A stretch of 64,000 nucleotides of DNA. It comes from Actinophytocola xinjiangensis. GTDB taxonomy: Bacteria; Actinomycetota; Actinomycetes; Mycobacteriales; Pseudonocardiaceae. The position numbers and the translations under genes are program-made. Under the pieces are notes generated by a model that saw nothing but the letters and a program-made list of their open reading frames with translations, was not told the DNA's origin and did no database searches. Within the stretch, counting starts at the first letter, position 1. Each line of letters starts with the position of its first letter. Shown here in pieces: positions 1 to 9,133 of this stretch. The stretch is from contig NZ_MSIF01000006.1 in assembly GCF_001921215.1 (NCBI RefSeq), positions 248,001 to 312,000 of the forward strand, in the 5' to 3' direction.

Positions 1-592
1 GGCCGCCGCACGCCTCCGCGATCCGCTGCGCGCCGTATCCCGGTCCACAGGCGAGATCCAGGAAACGGTTGCCCCTGGCGACCAGCTCCTCGACGCACAG
101 TCCGCGGCCGAACTCGTAGAGCGGACTGGTCATGGTCAGCCGCCATTCCTCCGCCAGGCTCTTGTCGAACCGGGCGAACTGGTGCGGCTTGCGGAGAAAC
201 TCCAGATCGCGGCCGAGGAACTCGATGTTCGTGGTGCGGATCGCCTCCGCGTAGTCGTCCCCGTACCAACCCTCGATGTGCTGGATCTGCGGCACGTACC
301 GACCGTCGTCGTCCAGCGATCGACCGGCCCGCGCGCCGTTCGTCTGGTAACGCGGCCCGCCGTCGACCGTGACCTCCCGCAGGAGCTCCTGACTGGCCAG
401 TAATCGCAGCAGACAGACGAGCTGGTCCCGCTTCTCCGGCAGGAACTCCATGTGTCCGATCATGTCGTCCACACCGCGCGGCTCGGCCAGGTAGGTCAGC
501 AGCCCGGAACTGTCCGCGACCTCGCGAACGGCGTGGCTGAAGATGCGCGACGACTCGATCGCCGCGTCGTACATGCCCTGTTCTGTCCTCAT
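1..592 (-). CDS. SAM-dependent methyltransferase, N-terminal part
   Basis: The gene leaves the window on the left; 197 residues are readable from an ATG at 592. The SAM-binding motif I reads FLDLACGPGYG at about residues 175-185, so the Rossmann fold starts here and most of it lies outside. About 170 residues precede motif I, the usual length of the helical/winged-helix domain of small-molecule methyltransferases. The ATG overlaps the stop of the phosphodiesterase gene upstream (ATGA), so the two are probably co-translated. The substrate cannot be told. The methyltransferase call is firm, the subtype is not. Confidence 0.8.
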   Translation of the reverse strand, partial: MRTEQGMYDAAIESSRIFSHAVREVADSSGLLTYLAEPRGVDDMIGHMEFLPEKRDQLVCLLRLLASQELLREVTVDGGPRYQTNGARAGRSLDDDGRYVPQIQHIEGWYGDDYAEAIRTTNIEFLGRDLEFLRKPHQFARFDKSLAEEWRLTMTSPLYEFGRGLCVEELVARGNRFLDLACGPGYGAQRIAEACGG

Positions 593-2508
593 CGTTGCTC
601 CCTCAGCACGCCCAGTGCGTGCAGGTTGAGTGGCCGGCCATCAGCGTCACGTGGGGCGCGTACACCGAGCAGTTGCGCGAAGGTCGGCGCCAGGTCGACC
701 ATCGCGACGGGAAGCTGGCCGACCGAGCCGGGTTCGAGACTAGGGTGGCGCAGCAGCGCGAGCGTGCGGGCGGATGGTGATGCCGGATGGAACGAGCCGT
801 GGCCGCTGGTGAGTTCGACTCCCGGTTCCGTCAGCACGAAGTACGGCTCGCGTCCCGCTCGCAGCCGGGTCGCGGGCTCGTATCCGCGCGCCATGCTGAA
901 GAACAGGTCGGGAGCGTGCTCACCGCTCTGGCCGTAGGTGGCCATCTCGTCGGCGTCGAGCACACCGGTGACCACCGGCTGCCCGGTCCTCGGATCCACG
1001 AGGCCACGAAGCCCGGCGGTGATCTCCTCGACCAGTCCGCCCACCTCGTCCTCGTGGACGATGCCTCCCGACCACCAGCTCTCCCGGTTGAGCACCACGA
1101 GGCCGGGAAAGAGCGCGTAGGCCCGAGACTTGGACCAGTCGATGTGCACCGAATCGTCGTGCTCGTGGGCGACCAGCCAACCCTGTTCCCGGAAGAAGTC
1201 GTTGACGTGGAACATGGTGTGCACCAGGTCGTGGCCGTGGTCGCTGACCAACGCCACCCCGTCGTCGGCCTCGACGCAGTCCAGCACCGTTCCGACCAGC
1301 CGGTCCATCAGCCGGTAGGTCTCCCGCAGGAACCCGAGATAGCGATCCCGATCCCGGTCGGCCAGTGGGTGGCTGTCGTCCAGGCAGGACCCGGCGATGT
1401 GGTGGGCGTACTCGACGACGTGCCAGTGCACGAAGAACCCGTCCCAGGGGTTGCCGGCGAGGTGTCGGATCGTCCGTTCGAGCCACGCCGTGTGCGCGTC
1501 GTACACCTCGAGTTGGGTCTCGATGTCGAGAAGGCCGTTCATGTAGTCGAAGGTGCCGGTCCACTCACACGGCGGACCCGCGGCATCGACGAGTTCGGAA
1601 GCCAGTTCGGACGGCGTCGTGAAGCCGTCGACGCGGTGCCCTTCTGTACGGTAGATCCGCATGATCCGATTTGTCAGGTCGAGCTCCAACAGCTTGACCC
1701 GGAACATGAACGCGCCCTGGTGGCCTTCCTCGCGGATCCAGTCGGACCACTGCCCGACGGCCAGGTCGGCGACCGCCCCGTCGTCGGACTTCCGTCTGCG
1801 GATCAGCAACCGTGCGCCGTCCGAGGACGGATAGGCCAAGGCATGCAACAGTTCCCGACGCTGTTGCCCACTCGGTTGCACCGGCAGCGTCGACTCGAAC
1901 TCCGGGATACAGCCGGCCGGCAGGTCGGACCAGCCGAGCGGTTTTCGCGCGTGCACGGTGATGTGGCCGTTCGCGCCGTTGGAGTCGATACGGTAATGCT
2001 CCTCGAATCCGCGAGGCACCGCGCAGCATCCGCCCGCGGCCTGTTGGGGAGCCTCGACCCCGCACATGTACGCAGCGGACGGCAACGCCTCGAACCGGCA
2101 GGTGATGTCCGCGTAACCCCCAGCACCGTCCACCTGGACGAATCCGGTGTTCTGCGGGGGCCAGCTGCCCGGGTACTTGACCACCATCGCGGGACGGTCG
2201 TGCTCGGCCAGAACCTCCCACAGGTACTCGGCCTTCACCAGCCTGCGGTCGAAGCCGTTGCGCACCGAGTCCGGCGCCTCTCCCGGAGTGGGTTGCAGCA
2301 GGTTGACCACGCCGTGGGTCGCTGGGTGCGCCCCGGAGGCGATCGTCATCCAGCCCGGCGAGGTCACCGCCGGCAGGGTTGGTGTGACGGACAGACGCGC
2401 CGACGTCTGGAGCAGCTTCGCGCAGTTCGGAAGCAGTCCCTCGGCGAGGAAACGATCAAGGGTAGTTGGTGGCAGGCCATCGATTCCTAGAACAAAGAGT
2501 CGTGACAC
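589..2508 (-). CDS. type I phosphodiesterase / nucleotide pyrophosphatase family protein
   Basis: Alkaline-phosphatase-superfamily metal-dependent phosphohydrolase (Phosphodiest family), about 639 residues. Visible metal-site motifs in family order: FVLGIDG at the N-terminus (Asp10), AHPATHGVVN, VALVSDHGHD at about residue 420, TSGHGSFHP at about 565, then the VDLAPTFAQLLG tail typical of the family. No signal peptide is seen, so it is probably cytoplasmic. The GTG at 2508 starts exactly at the conserved MSRLFVLGIDG; an in-frame ATG at 2535 would add nine residues and neither has a Shine-Dalgarno. GATACT lies 7 nt before the GTG, so a leaderless start is possible. It is co-translated with the methyltransferase and divergent from the SARP gene. 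The real substrate (nucleotide, phosphonate or phospholipid) is unknown. Confidence 0.8.
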   Translation of the reverse strand: MSRLFVLGIDGLPPTTLDRFLAEGLLPNCAKLLQTSARLSVTPTLPAVTSPGWMTIASGAHPATHGVVNLLQPTPGEAPDSVRNGFDRRLVKAEYLWEVLAEHDRPAMVVKYPGSWPPQNTGFVQVDGAGGYADITCRFEALPSAAYMCGVEAPQQAAGGCCAVPRGFEEHYRIDSNGANGHITVHARKPLGWSDLPAGCIPEFESTLPVQPSGQQRRELLHALAYPSSDGARLLIRRRKSDDGAVADLAVGQWSDWIREEGHQGAFMFRVKLLELDLTNRIMRIYRTEGHRVDGFTTPSELASELVDAAGPPCEWTGTFDYMNGLLDIETQLEVYDAHTAWLERTIRHLAGNPWDGFFVHWHVVEYAHHIAGSCLDDSHPLADRDRDRYLGFLRETYRLMDRLVGTVLDCVEADDGVALVSDHGHDLVHTMFHVNDFFREQGWLVAHEHDDSVHIDWSKSRAYALFPGLVVLNRESWWSGGIVHEDEVGGLVEEITAGLRGLVDPRTGQPVVTGVLDADEMATYGQSGEHAPDLFFSMARGYEPATRLRAGREPYFVLTEPGVELTSGHGSFHPASPSARTLALLRHPSLEPGSVGQLPVAMVDLAPTFAQLLGVRAPRDADGRPLNLHALGVLREQR

Positions 2509-2605
2509 GTGAGTTAGTATCAGCAACTGAATCATCAGTACCGCACAGGTCTGACACAGGCCGCAGGGGTTGACGTGCTGGAATCTGATGCTAGGGGGAG
2601 AGTGG

Positions 2606-5533
2606 GTGCGATCTGAGAGAGCACGGCCGCGGTTCCGGCTGCTCGGTGCCCTACAGGTTCTGGCCGACGGACGCGAACTGCACGTCGGCGGCCTGTACTC
2701 GCAGCGGATCTTCGCGATGCTGCTACTCAATGCGAACCAGGTGGTCACCGTGGCCCGGTTGGGCGAGGCGGCCTGGGGCGCGGATCTACCCGAGACAGCA
2801 CACCGGCAGGTACGCAACCGGATCTCCGGACTGCGTCGGCTGCTGACCGGCGCCGGGGTCGTCATCGAGACGAACCGGCCTGGCTACCGTGTCCTCGTCG
2901 ACCCGGAGGATCTCGACGTGCTGGTCTTCGACCGGCTCGTCGAGCAGGCCCGCACCGCGAAGACGCCGCGCCAGGGTGCCCGAATGCTGCGTGACGCCCT
3001 GGCCTGCTGGCGGGGCCCGGCGCTCGAAGGTCTCGGCGAGCCGTTGCGCAGCGAGTCCACGGTGCTCGAGGAGAAACGGCTCGCCGCCGTGGCACGCTGT
3101 ATCGACCTCGAGATCGCCGCCGGTGACCACGCGACCACGCTGCCCGAGCTGCGCAGGCTCAATGCCGAGCATCCCCTCCATGAAGGATTCGCCGCTCGCC
3201 TGATGGTGGCGCTGCGCCGGGAGGGACGGCAGAATGAGGCACTCGCCATCTATCGCCGCCTGCGTCGCCGCCTCGTCGCCGAACTCGGCGTCGAGCCAGG
3301 TATCGAGGTTCGCCAACTGAACGAAGCCACGATCAAGGGCGAAGCCGCGGAACCGGCGACCATCGGCGCTGCCGCCCAGGTCGCGTCGGACGGGCTGCCC
3401 CATGAACTCCTCGGCGACGTCGCCGCCTTCACGGGGCGGGACAACGAGCTGGCCCGGCTCCGTCAGGTCCTTGCCGAGGCCGGCGAGTCGGGCGTACCCG
3501 GCATTCTCGCGGTGCACGGCGCGGGCGGAATCGGGAAGTCGGCCCTCACCATCCACGCGGCACATCAGCTGGCGCACGGCTATCCCGACGGCCAGCTCTA
3601 CGTTGATCTCCAGGGTGCCACCGACGGGCTTCGTCCGTTGACTCCTCTGAACGTCCTACGCCGATTCCTCCGGGTGCTCGACCCGCGCGGCGGTGACATC
3701 CCGTTCGATCTCAGCGAAGGAGCGGGCCGGTTCCGCTCCGTCACGGCGACCAGAAGAATCCTCATCGTTCTGGACAACGCCCGCGACGCGGCACAGGTCG
3801 CGCCACTGCTACCCAGCTCGGCGACCTGCGCGGTCCTGGTGACCAGCCGACGAATGCTGGCCAGCCTGAGCGGCGCGCACCATCTCCATCTCGGTGTGCT
3901 CTCCGACGCCGACGCACTGGAATACCTGGCGCGGATCAGCGGAGTCGAGCAGATCGCGAACGATCCCGCTGCCACGGAGATCATCCACTGGTGCGGAAAC
4001 CTTCCCCTTGCCCTGCGGATCGCCGGCGCGAAACTCGCCGCCCGGCCGGGATTGCGGCTGCGCGACCTGGCCGACCGCCTCGCCGACGCACGACGACGCC
4101 TCGATACCTTGGAGTTCACCGATATCAGCGTGCGCTCCAGTGTCGAGGTCTCACTGCACGAGCTCCGCAGAAGCAGCGAGCGATCGAACCGCGCTGCCGC
4201 CGACGCGCTCGTCATGCTGAGCGTGCTCGACGCGCCCTCCATCGAGGTTCGCGCCGCGGCGCGCGTGCTCGAGGCGTCCGAATCCGCCACCGAGCACACC
4301 CTCGAGAAGCTGGTGGACGTGAGCCTGTTGGAGAACGTCTCCGTCGGCCGCTACCGGCTCCATGACCTGGTCCGGCTCTACGCGCGAGAACGGGCGCTGG
4401 AGGTCATGCCGGCCGAGCACCAGGCTGCCGCGCTGAACCGGGTTCTGGCCATGTACATAGCGACGGCCTGGAACGCGTCGACACTCATCCGGCCGGGGGA
4501 TTTCCGAGCGGGGCGCCGGGACCCGCGCTGGGTCGGCGACAGCCTGACGATCGCCGACAGCGCGGCCGCGCTGGACTGGCTGGAGGCCGAACACGTCAAC
4601 CTGCTCTCGGCGATCCGCCAGGCGGCGTCCACTCCCGGTGTCGCCGCCGAAGCCGCGACCCAGCTCTCCCAAGCCGTGTACGCCTTCCTCCGGTTGCGGG
4701 GACACTGGAGCGACATGGCCGAGTCAAGCCGAATCGCGCTGACCGCGGCCCGCTCGGCCGGTAACCGCGCCGCCGAAGCCGCGGTACGCAACGACCTCGG
4801 CGCCGCCCTCTGCAAACTCGGACACTTCGCTGAGGCGATCGACTGCCTGTCCACCGGTCTGATCATCCACCGCGAACTCGGTGACCGCGACGGCGAGGCC
4901 CAGTGCCTGAGCAACATCGGCGTGGCGCACAAGATGAACGGACGACTGGACTCCGCACTGGCCTGCTACCAGGAAAGCCTCGCCATTCACGAGACGATCG
5001 GCAACCGTCGCGGCCAGGCGATGAGCCTGGGCAACCTCGGCCCGCTCCACCGAATCCAAGGTCGGTACACCGAAGCGCTGGCCTGCCACCAACGCGGCCT
5101 GGAACTCTTCCGATTACTCGGCGACCGCTACGGTCAAGCCGTCGGCCTGGTGGAACTGGGAATGCTCTACGGCCAAACCGGCCGACCAGCCGAGGCCCTC
5201 ACCTGCCTGAACGACAGCCTGGCCACCTACCGCGAAATGGGCGACCGCCACGGCGAGGCCGAAGCCCTCTGCCAACTGGGAGTCATCCAACGCGACATCG
5301 ACCTACCCGAGCAGGCCCTCATCGCCCACCAGGTCGCGATCACCCTCAGCCGCAAGAGCGACCTTCGTCTGGCCCTCGCCCACAACCTCCGAGAAATGGG
5401 GAGAACGCTCCACGCACTGGGGCGCCGGGAAGAGGCGCGCGCCGCATGGTCGGAATCCCTCACCATCTTCACCGAACTGCACACCAGCGACGCCGTCATC
5501 GTCGCCGCGCTGCTGGAAAAGGCACCCTGGTAA
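2606..5533 (+). CDS. AfsR/SARP-type regulator with NB-ARC and TPR domains
   Basis: Large transcription activator of about 975 residues. Domains in order: OmpR-like winged helix (about 9-93), bacterial transcriptional activation domain BTAD (about 100-243), NB-ARC NTPase with P-loop HGAGGIGKSA (about 304-313) and Walker B RILIVLDNA (about 390), then tetratricopeptide repeats to the C-terminus (LGD..GEA.CL.N.G pattern, 40-residue period). This is the AfsR/DnrI architecture used to control antibiotic clusters or global secondary metabolism. The GTG at 2606 is chosen because AGGGGGAG (2593-2600) sits 5 nt before it; ATGs at 2570 and 2588 are in frame but lack a ribosome site. It is transcribed away from the phosphodiesterase/methyltransferase pair, which may belong to a cluster continuing left of the window that it controls (inference). 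Confidence 0.92.
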   Translation: MRSERARPRFRLLGALQVLADGRELHVGGLYSQRIFAMLLLNANQVVTVARLGEAAWGADLPETAHRQVRNRISGLRRLLTGAGVVIETNRPGYRVLVDPEDLDVLVFDRLVEQARTAKTPRQGARMLRDALACWRGPALEGLGEPLRSESTVLEEKRLAAVARCIDLEIAAGDHATTLPELRRLNAEHPLHEGFAARLMVALRREGRQNEALAIYRRLRRRLVAELGVEPGIEVRQLNEATIKGEAAEPATIGAAAQVASDGLPHELLGDVAAFTGRDNELARLRQVLAEAGESGVPGILAVHGAGGIGKSALTIHAAHQLAHGYPDGQLYVDLQGATDGLRPLTPLNVLRRFLRVLDPRGGDIPFDLSEGAGRFRSVTATRRILIVLDNARDAAQVAPLLPSSATCAVLVTSRRMLASLSGAHHLHLGVLSDADALEYLARISGVEQIANDPAATEIIHWCGNLPLALRIAGAKLAARPGLRLRDLADRLADARRRLDTLEFTDISVRSSVEVSLHELRRSSERSNRAAADALVMLSVLDAPSIEVRAAARVLEASESATEHTLEKLVDVSLLENVSVGRYRLHDLVRLYARERALEVMPAEHQAAALNRVLAMYIATAWNASTLIRPGDFRAGRRDPRWVGDSLTIADSAAALDWLEAEHVNLLSAIRQAASTPGVAAEAATQLSQAVYAFLRLRGHWSDMAESSRIALTAARSAGNRAAEAAVRNDLGAALCKLGHFAEAIDCLSTGLIIHRELGDRDGEAQCLSNIGVAHKMNGRLDSALACYQESLAIHETIGNRRGQAMSLGNLGPLHRIQGRYTEALACHQRGLELFRLLGDRYGQAVGLVELGMLYGQTGRPAEALTCLNDSLATYREMGDRHGEAEALCQLGVIQRDIDLPEQALIAHQVAITLSRKSDLRLALAHNLREMGRTLHALGRREEARAAWSESLTIFTELHTSDAVIVAALLEKAPW

Positions 5534-5609
5534 CTCCGGTGGAGCGACCGTCGGCCAAGAACATCAAGCCACCGGAAACCTCGCGGTGACGAGGCGGTGC
5601 ACCTGGCAA

Positions 5610-6071
5610 CTAGGGCGGGGGGAAACCGGGCTCTGGCAGGAGCGTCATGTCCTGCCAGCACCAGTAGCCGTCTGTGTTGATCACCAGGACCTCGATCGAA
5701 CGCATCACGTCGACGACCCTGACCCTGAACTCCGCCGTGACCTCAGCGTCGGAGATCTTCTTGGTGCCGGTCAGCTCGACGCTGTGGATGAAGCTGATCT
5801 CGCGAATGGACCTCTCGACGTTCGGCTCCGCGTCAGCGCAGGTGAGCTCCGTCAACGCGTCCCGTTCCCAGCTTCTGATGTCCACCATCAACTGCTCGAC
5901 GAGCGAGTCCGCGTCGGTGTGGCCAGCGGAGAGGAAGAAACCGGGCGCGACGAAGCCGGTGACGCCGAGGACCACCACAGCACCCAGCACGATCGCCACG
6001 ATGAGGCCGGTCTTCCTCGTCGGCGGGGGTGGTGGCGCACCGTCGGCCTCCGGCTGTTGTGGGGAGACCAT
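5610..6071 (-). CDS. single-pass membrane protein with small extracytoplasmic domain
   Basis: A 153-residue protein: a short proline-rich cytoplasmic leader (DGAPPPPPTRK), one hydrophobic helix (about residues 22-45, GLIVAIVLGAVVVLGVTGF), and an outside domain of about 100 residues with two cysteines (LTCADAEP and YWCWQD) that could form a disulfide. The layout resembles the DUF4878/NTF2-like Rv0361-type membrane proteins of actinobacteria, but I cannot assign a function. The ATG at 6071 has no Shine-Dalgarno; TATGAT stands 6 nt upstream, which supports a leaderless mRNA. Confidence 0.7.
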   Translation of the reverse strand: MVSPQQPEADGAPPPPPTRKTGLIVAIVLGAVVVLGVTGFVAPGFFLSAGHTDADSLVEQLMVDIRSWERDALTELTCADAEPNVERSIREISFIHSVELTGTKKISDAEVTAEFRVRVVDVMRSIEVLVINTDGYWCWQDMTLLPEPGFPPP

Positions 6072-6077
6072 GCCGGC

Positions 6078-6083
6078 ATCATA
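6078..6083 (-). promoter_or_regulatory. -10 element TATGAT, leaderless start of 5610-6071
   Basis: TATGAT reads on the minus strand with 6 nt between its last T and the ATG, so transcription should begin at or next to the start codon. No Shine-Dalgarno is present. Confidence 0.5.
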
Positions 6084-6250
6084 CTGGTCCGACCCCGTTT
6101 CTGGGCCTCGCTCCCTTGTCTGTACCAGCGACCGGTTCCTTGGCCCGTCCGCTCCCCGCTCCCCCGCGTCACGGGAAGTCAGGGCAGCGTGTCGCCGTCG
6201 AGAACGGGGCCTCCGAGGTAGCTCAGCGAGTCCGGAACCCGACGGAGAAG

Positions 6251-6256
6251 TACGGT
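6251..6256 (+). promoter_or_regulatory. -10 element TACGGT, leaderless start of WD40 gene
   Basis: TACGGT is followed by 6 nt and then the ATG at 6263. A GGAGAAG at 6244-6250 is 12 nt from the ATG, too far to be an ordinary ribosome site. Confidence 0.4.
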
Positions 6257-6262
6257 GTCGCG

Positions 6263-7537
6263 ATGACTGTTGTTGAGGTCGTGGCCAGAACGTCGGTCGG
6301 TAGCGGAACCTCCTTTGAGCGCTTGGTGCCTCACCCGCGATTGCCTCTGGTCGCCGCGTTGAGTTCCCAGCGGCCGGCGGTGCACGTCTGGGACCGCGGG
6401 GCGGCGGCGTTACGCGAACTCGGCATCGTTGGTGCCGAGTCGAGCGACTACGGGGACGACGATTGGCGGCAGTCGGACCGGACGCCCGCTGTGGCATGGC
6501 ATCCGAACCGGCCACTTCTGCTGATCTCGGGCGAGGACGGCGTCGTGCAGTGGAGCGAAGCCGGTCTCGCCGAACCGGACGGTGTTCCACCCGGGACCCG
6601 TTACCGCAGTATGGCGTTCAGTCCGGACGGCGAGACGGTATGGGCATCGCCATCGTCAGGTGGGGGCGACGACGCATGGGAACGTTCCGATGTCCTGGAC
6701 CTGGCGACAGGAACCGTCACTTCCGGCCCACCGTGGGACAGCGGCGTCGCCTCGCATCCGGCCGGTGGGCTGGTGGCCACGCTGTGCAGCGATCAAGGCG
6801 CGACACTCGGGCTCTTCGCAAGCATCGCCACAGAGACCACGCCAGCCGGGATGCGGGTGCTGAGTCGTGCACTGATTCTCGACGCCGACGGCTACGAGGC
6901 ACCGGTCTTCAGCGCGGACGGACGTCACCTCGCGATCCGGGGCAACGCGTACGAGAGCTCGCTCGCGGTGTTCGCGTTCCCGACGCTTGACCGCGTGCTG
7001 GCGACGACCCTGGTCGATCCCACCCCTGGCTACCCTTACCCGCCCGAATGGTGTGAACAGATGCGTAGCTGGTCGCGGCACAACATCGCGTTCGGCGGGC
7101 AACCCGGCGCGCTCTGGGTTGGCACACCGGCAGGCACCCTCCTCGAAATCGACCTGGACGACGAGACCGCCAGCGAACACGACGTGCTCGCCGGCTCACC
7201 GGTGACCGCTCTGTGCGTCACCGCGAACGGCGAACTCGTCGTCGCGAACCGCGCAGGCGAACTGGTCGTGCTGTCAGTGCTCACTGAACCCACGGGAACA
7301 CACACCATCGACACCGAAGCGAGCCGAGCCACTGTCACGGCGTTCCTGGCCGCCACCTCCGTGGCACCCGATGAGGGCGACCTCTGGGATCACGTCGTCA
7401 CGACCGACGGAACCCGGGCCTGGACGCCCGACGATCTGACCGCGGTGACCACCGCGACCACGGCGGATCCGGGTTGGCTGCAACTCCGCGCCGCCATCAA
7501 CAACGCTCGCGGCACCGACGGCCAACTCCACACCTGA
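6263..7537 (+). CDS. WD40-like beta-propeller protein
   Basis: A 424-residue cytoplasmic protein with no signal peptide. Propeller blades are recognisable from AVHVWDRG, PAVAWHPNRPLLLISG, MAFSPDGETVWAS, PVFSADGRHLAI and PVTALCVTANGELVVANR, which are WD40/YVTN-type strands. Such proteins are usually scaffolds; no enzymatic motif is seen. The upstream open frame continues to 6029 but has other-frame composition, so the ATG at 6263 is taken. It stands alone between the small membrane protein (divergent) and a decayed lectin fragment. Function unknown. Confidence 0.75.
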   Translation: MTVVEVVARTSVGSGTSFERLVPHPRLPLVAALSSQRPAVHVWDRGAAALRELGIVGAESSDYGDDDWRQSDRTPAVAWHPNRPLLLISGEDGVVQWSEAGLAEPDGVPPGTRYRSMAFSPDGETVWASPSSGGGDDAWERSDVLDLATGTVTSGPPWDSGVASHPAGGLVATLCSDQGATLGLFASIATETTPAGMRVLSRALILDADGYEAPVFSADGRHLAIRGNAYESSLAVFAFPTLDRVLATTLVDPTPGYPYPPEWCEQMRSWSRHNIAFGGQPGALWVGTPAGTLLEIDLDDETASEHDVLAGSPVTALCVTANGELVVANRAGELVVLSVLTEPTGTHTIDTEASRATVTAFLAATSVAPDEGDLWDHVVTTDGTRAWTPDDLTAVTTATTADPGWLQLRAAINNARGTDGQLHT

Positions 7538-7540
7538 CTG

Positions 7541-7960
7541 AGGTCGAGCAACAGCGCCCGGGCGACCAGCCGCAGCTCGACGTCACGGTCGTCGAACCGA
7601 TCACCACCGACACCAGCTCCGCTCTCCGCTGCGGGACCACCGCTGGTTGGCGCCGCCGTCGCAGGTCCAGAGTTGCAGCAGGTGCCCCCGGTGGCGTCCA
7701 GGCACTGCCGGACTCGACGCGGACGCAGCTGCCGTCGGTGTTGGTGTTCCACCGCTGGTTGGCGCCGCTGGCGCGATCCCCGATCACGACCGCGGTGCCA
7801 TCAGCCGTGCGCGTAGGGCGCCGCCAGGTCGGCGAGCGGCACCTCGGTGCGCCCCTGCCCGGCGAGGGTCAGCAGGGCGTCGCCGAGGCGAACGTGTAGG
7901 TGCGGCTGTTGGCTCCCGTCAGGACGGCCAGCCGCCACGAGGTCCGGGGCTCTGCTCGAC
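7541..7960 (-). pseudogene. relic of a ricin-B-type lectin (CBM13) domain, frames broken
   Basis: Reading the minus strand, one ricin-type QxW repeat unit continues through three frames: GANQRWNTNTDGSCVRVESG, then QCLDATGG, then HLLQLWTCDGGANQRW. Each piece fits the next in the lectin fold, but a base is gained or lost at each junction (about 7693 and 7670). Upstream another short frame (HLHVRLGDALLTLAGQGRT, stop near 7803) looks like the C-terminus of a lost catalytic domain. No start codon serves the set. It probably comes from a secreted glycoside hydrolase with a C-terminal CBM13. This relic fills the 425-base gap between the WD40 and methyltransferase genes. Confidence 0.6.
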
Positions 7961-7962
7961 GG

Positions 7963-8556
7963 TCACGACGGCGCACCGAGGACCAGGGTGCTCCACCAGA
8001 CGTCGGTCCGTCCCCGCAGGTCGTCGCGCTCGCTGGAGTGGATCACCCGCAGGCCGCACCGGCTGGCGACCTCGGCCGTCTCCTCGGCGGTGACCTCGAA
8101 CATGCGCCGGCCGGCGGGGACCGGGCCGTGGCGCAGGGACATGATCAGGCTGCTGCCGGGCGCCAGCAGGCCGGCGAGCCGGCGCAGGCCGCTGGCACGC
8201 TCGGTGGCGTCCAGGTGCATCCAGACCGCGCTGAGCAGGACCAGGTCGAAGGTTCCGGTCACCCGGGCCAGGTCGGGCAGGTGGTCGTCGAGCCAGTCGA
8301 TCGCATCGCCGGCGTGCAGGCGCTGGGCGATCCGCCGCAGTTCGGCGGTGGGTTCGACGGCCAGCACCCGGTGACCCCGGCGGGCGAGCGCGGCGGCGTC
8401 CCGGCCGCTGCCAGCGCCGACGTCGAGCACCGTGGCGGGCGCGGCCGGGAACCACGGCATCACCTCGCGGTGCACGTCCTCGAAGGTGACCGCCTCGAAA
8501 CCGGTGGCCAGCGCGTCCGCGTGCTCGCCGTAGCCGGCGTTCGAGCGAACCGTCAT
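7963..8556 (-). CDS. class I SAM-dependent methyltransferase
   Basis: A 197-residue Methyltransf_25/11-type enzyme. Motif I is VLDVGAGSGRDAAALA (about residues 43-58), the acidic ribose-binding strand end is VLAVEP, and motif IV lies around FDLVLLSAVWMHLD, followed by LLAPGSSLIMSLRHG. A free-standing Rossmann domain without an obvious substrate lid, so the acceptor is unknown. The ATG at 8556 has TAGCGT 6 nt upstream and no Shine-Dalgarno. It is 36 bp downstream of the PPOX gene on the same strand and could also be read through from it. Confidence 0.85.
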   Translation of the reverse strand: MTVRSNAGYGEHADALATGFEAVTFEDVHREVMPWFPAAPATVLDVGAGSGRDAAALARRGHRVLAVEPTAELRRIAQRLHAGDAIDWLDDHLPDLARVTGTFDLVLLSAVWMHLDATERASGLRRLAGLLAPGSSLIMSLRHGPVPAGRRMFEVTAEETAEVASRCGLRVIHSSERDDLRGRTDVWWSTLVLGAPS

Positions 8557-8562
8557 GGCGCC

Positions 8563-8568
8563 ACGCTA
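8563..8568 (-). promoter_or_regulatory. -10 element TAGCGT, leaderless start of 7963-8556
   Basis: TAGCGT on the minus strand is separated from the ATG by 6 nt (GGCGCC), and no ribosome site is present. Confidence 0.45.
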
Positions 8569-8592
8569 CGACAGGGCACCGACAGTTCCCGG

Positions 8593-9039
8593 TCAGGCGG
8601 GGTTGGAGTAGACCCGGGTCGGCGTGATGAGCACGGCGGCGCGGCGTTCCTCGACCATGACGCGGTCGTAGGTGTCGTAGTCGTCGTGGGTGCCGCCGGC
8701 GGACCGGAAGATCGTGCGCAGCAGCAGGCGCAGGGTGTCCCGGTCCAGGTCGGGGTGCGGGTCGTCCGGGCCGAGGACCTGCGCGGTGCCCTCGACCGTG
8801 GCCCACGTCCAGCCGGCGCGCACCACGATCGTGGTGCGCGGGTCGGCGCGCAGGTTGCGCAGCTTGCGGATGCCGCCGGCGGCGACCAGGCCCACCACCG
8901 GGCCACCGCCGAACGGGTGGTCCAGCACACCGGCGTTGACCACCGACGACTGGATGCTGCCGTCGCGGCGCAGGGTGGACAGCACGCACAGGCCGTGGTC
9001 GACGGTCAGCAACTCGGAGAACGCGGCAAGATCGGTCAC
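8593..9039 (-). CDS. PPOX-class F420/FMN-dependent protein
   Basis: A 148-residue split-barrel flavin- or F420-binding protein of the pyridoxamine-phosphate-oxidase superfamily. The N-terminus FSELLTVDHGLCVLSTLRRDGS is the strand that opens this fold, and LRNLRADPRTTIVVRAGW is the second signature strand pair. It is closest in layout to the actinobacterial PPOX-class F420-dependent enzymes. The GTG at 9039 is used; AGGAAAGG lies 10 nt upstream. The longer frame extends under the start of the divergent monooxygenase gene and is unlikely. Cofactor choice (F420 versus FMN) and substrate are not visible. Confidence 0.8.
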   Translation of the reverse strand: MTDLAAFSELLTVDHGLCVLSTLRRDGSIQSSVVNAGVLDHPFGGGPVVGLVAAGGIRKLRNLRADPRTTIVVRAGWTWATVEGTAQVLGPDDPHPDLDRDTLRLLLRTIFRSAGGTHDDYDTYDRVMVEERRAAVLITPTRVYSNPA

Positions 9040-9133
9040 GGTGCGAGGGCCTTTCCTGTTGGTGGGCCGGGCCAGCATATTGGTCCTGGCCGGGATGATG
9101 AGCGGGTCGACCGTCCGGAGAGGGTGGCTGCTG

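Noticed and set aside
787-2490. Plus-strand frame of 567 codons opposite the phosphodiesterase gene
   Set aside because: Arginine-, valine- and histidine-rich composition without motifs; the minus strand encodes a complete enzyme family.
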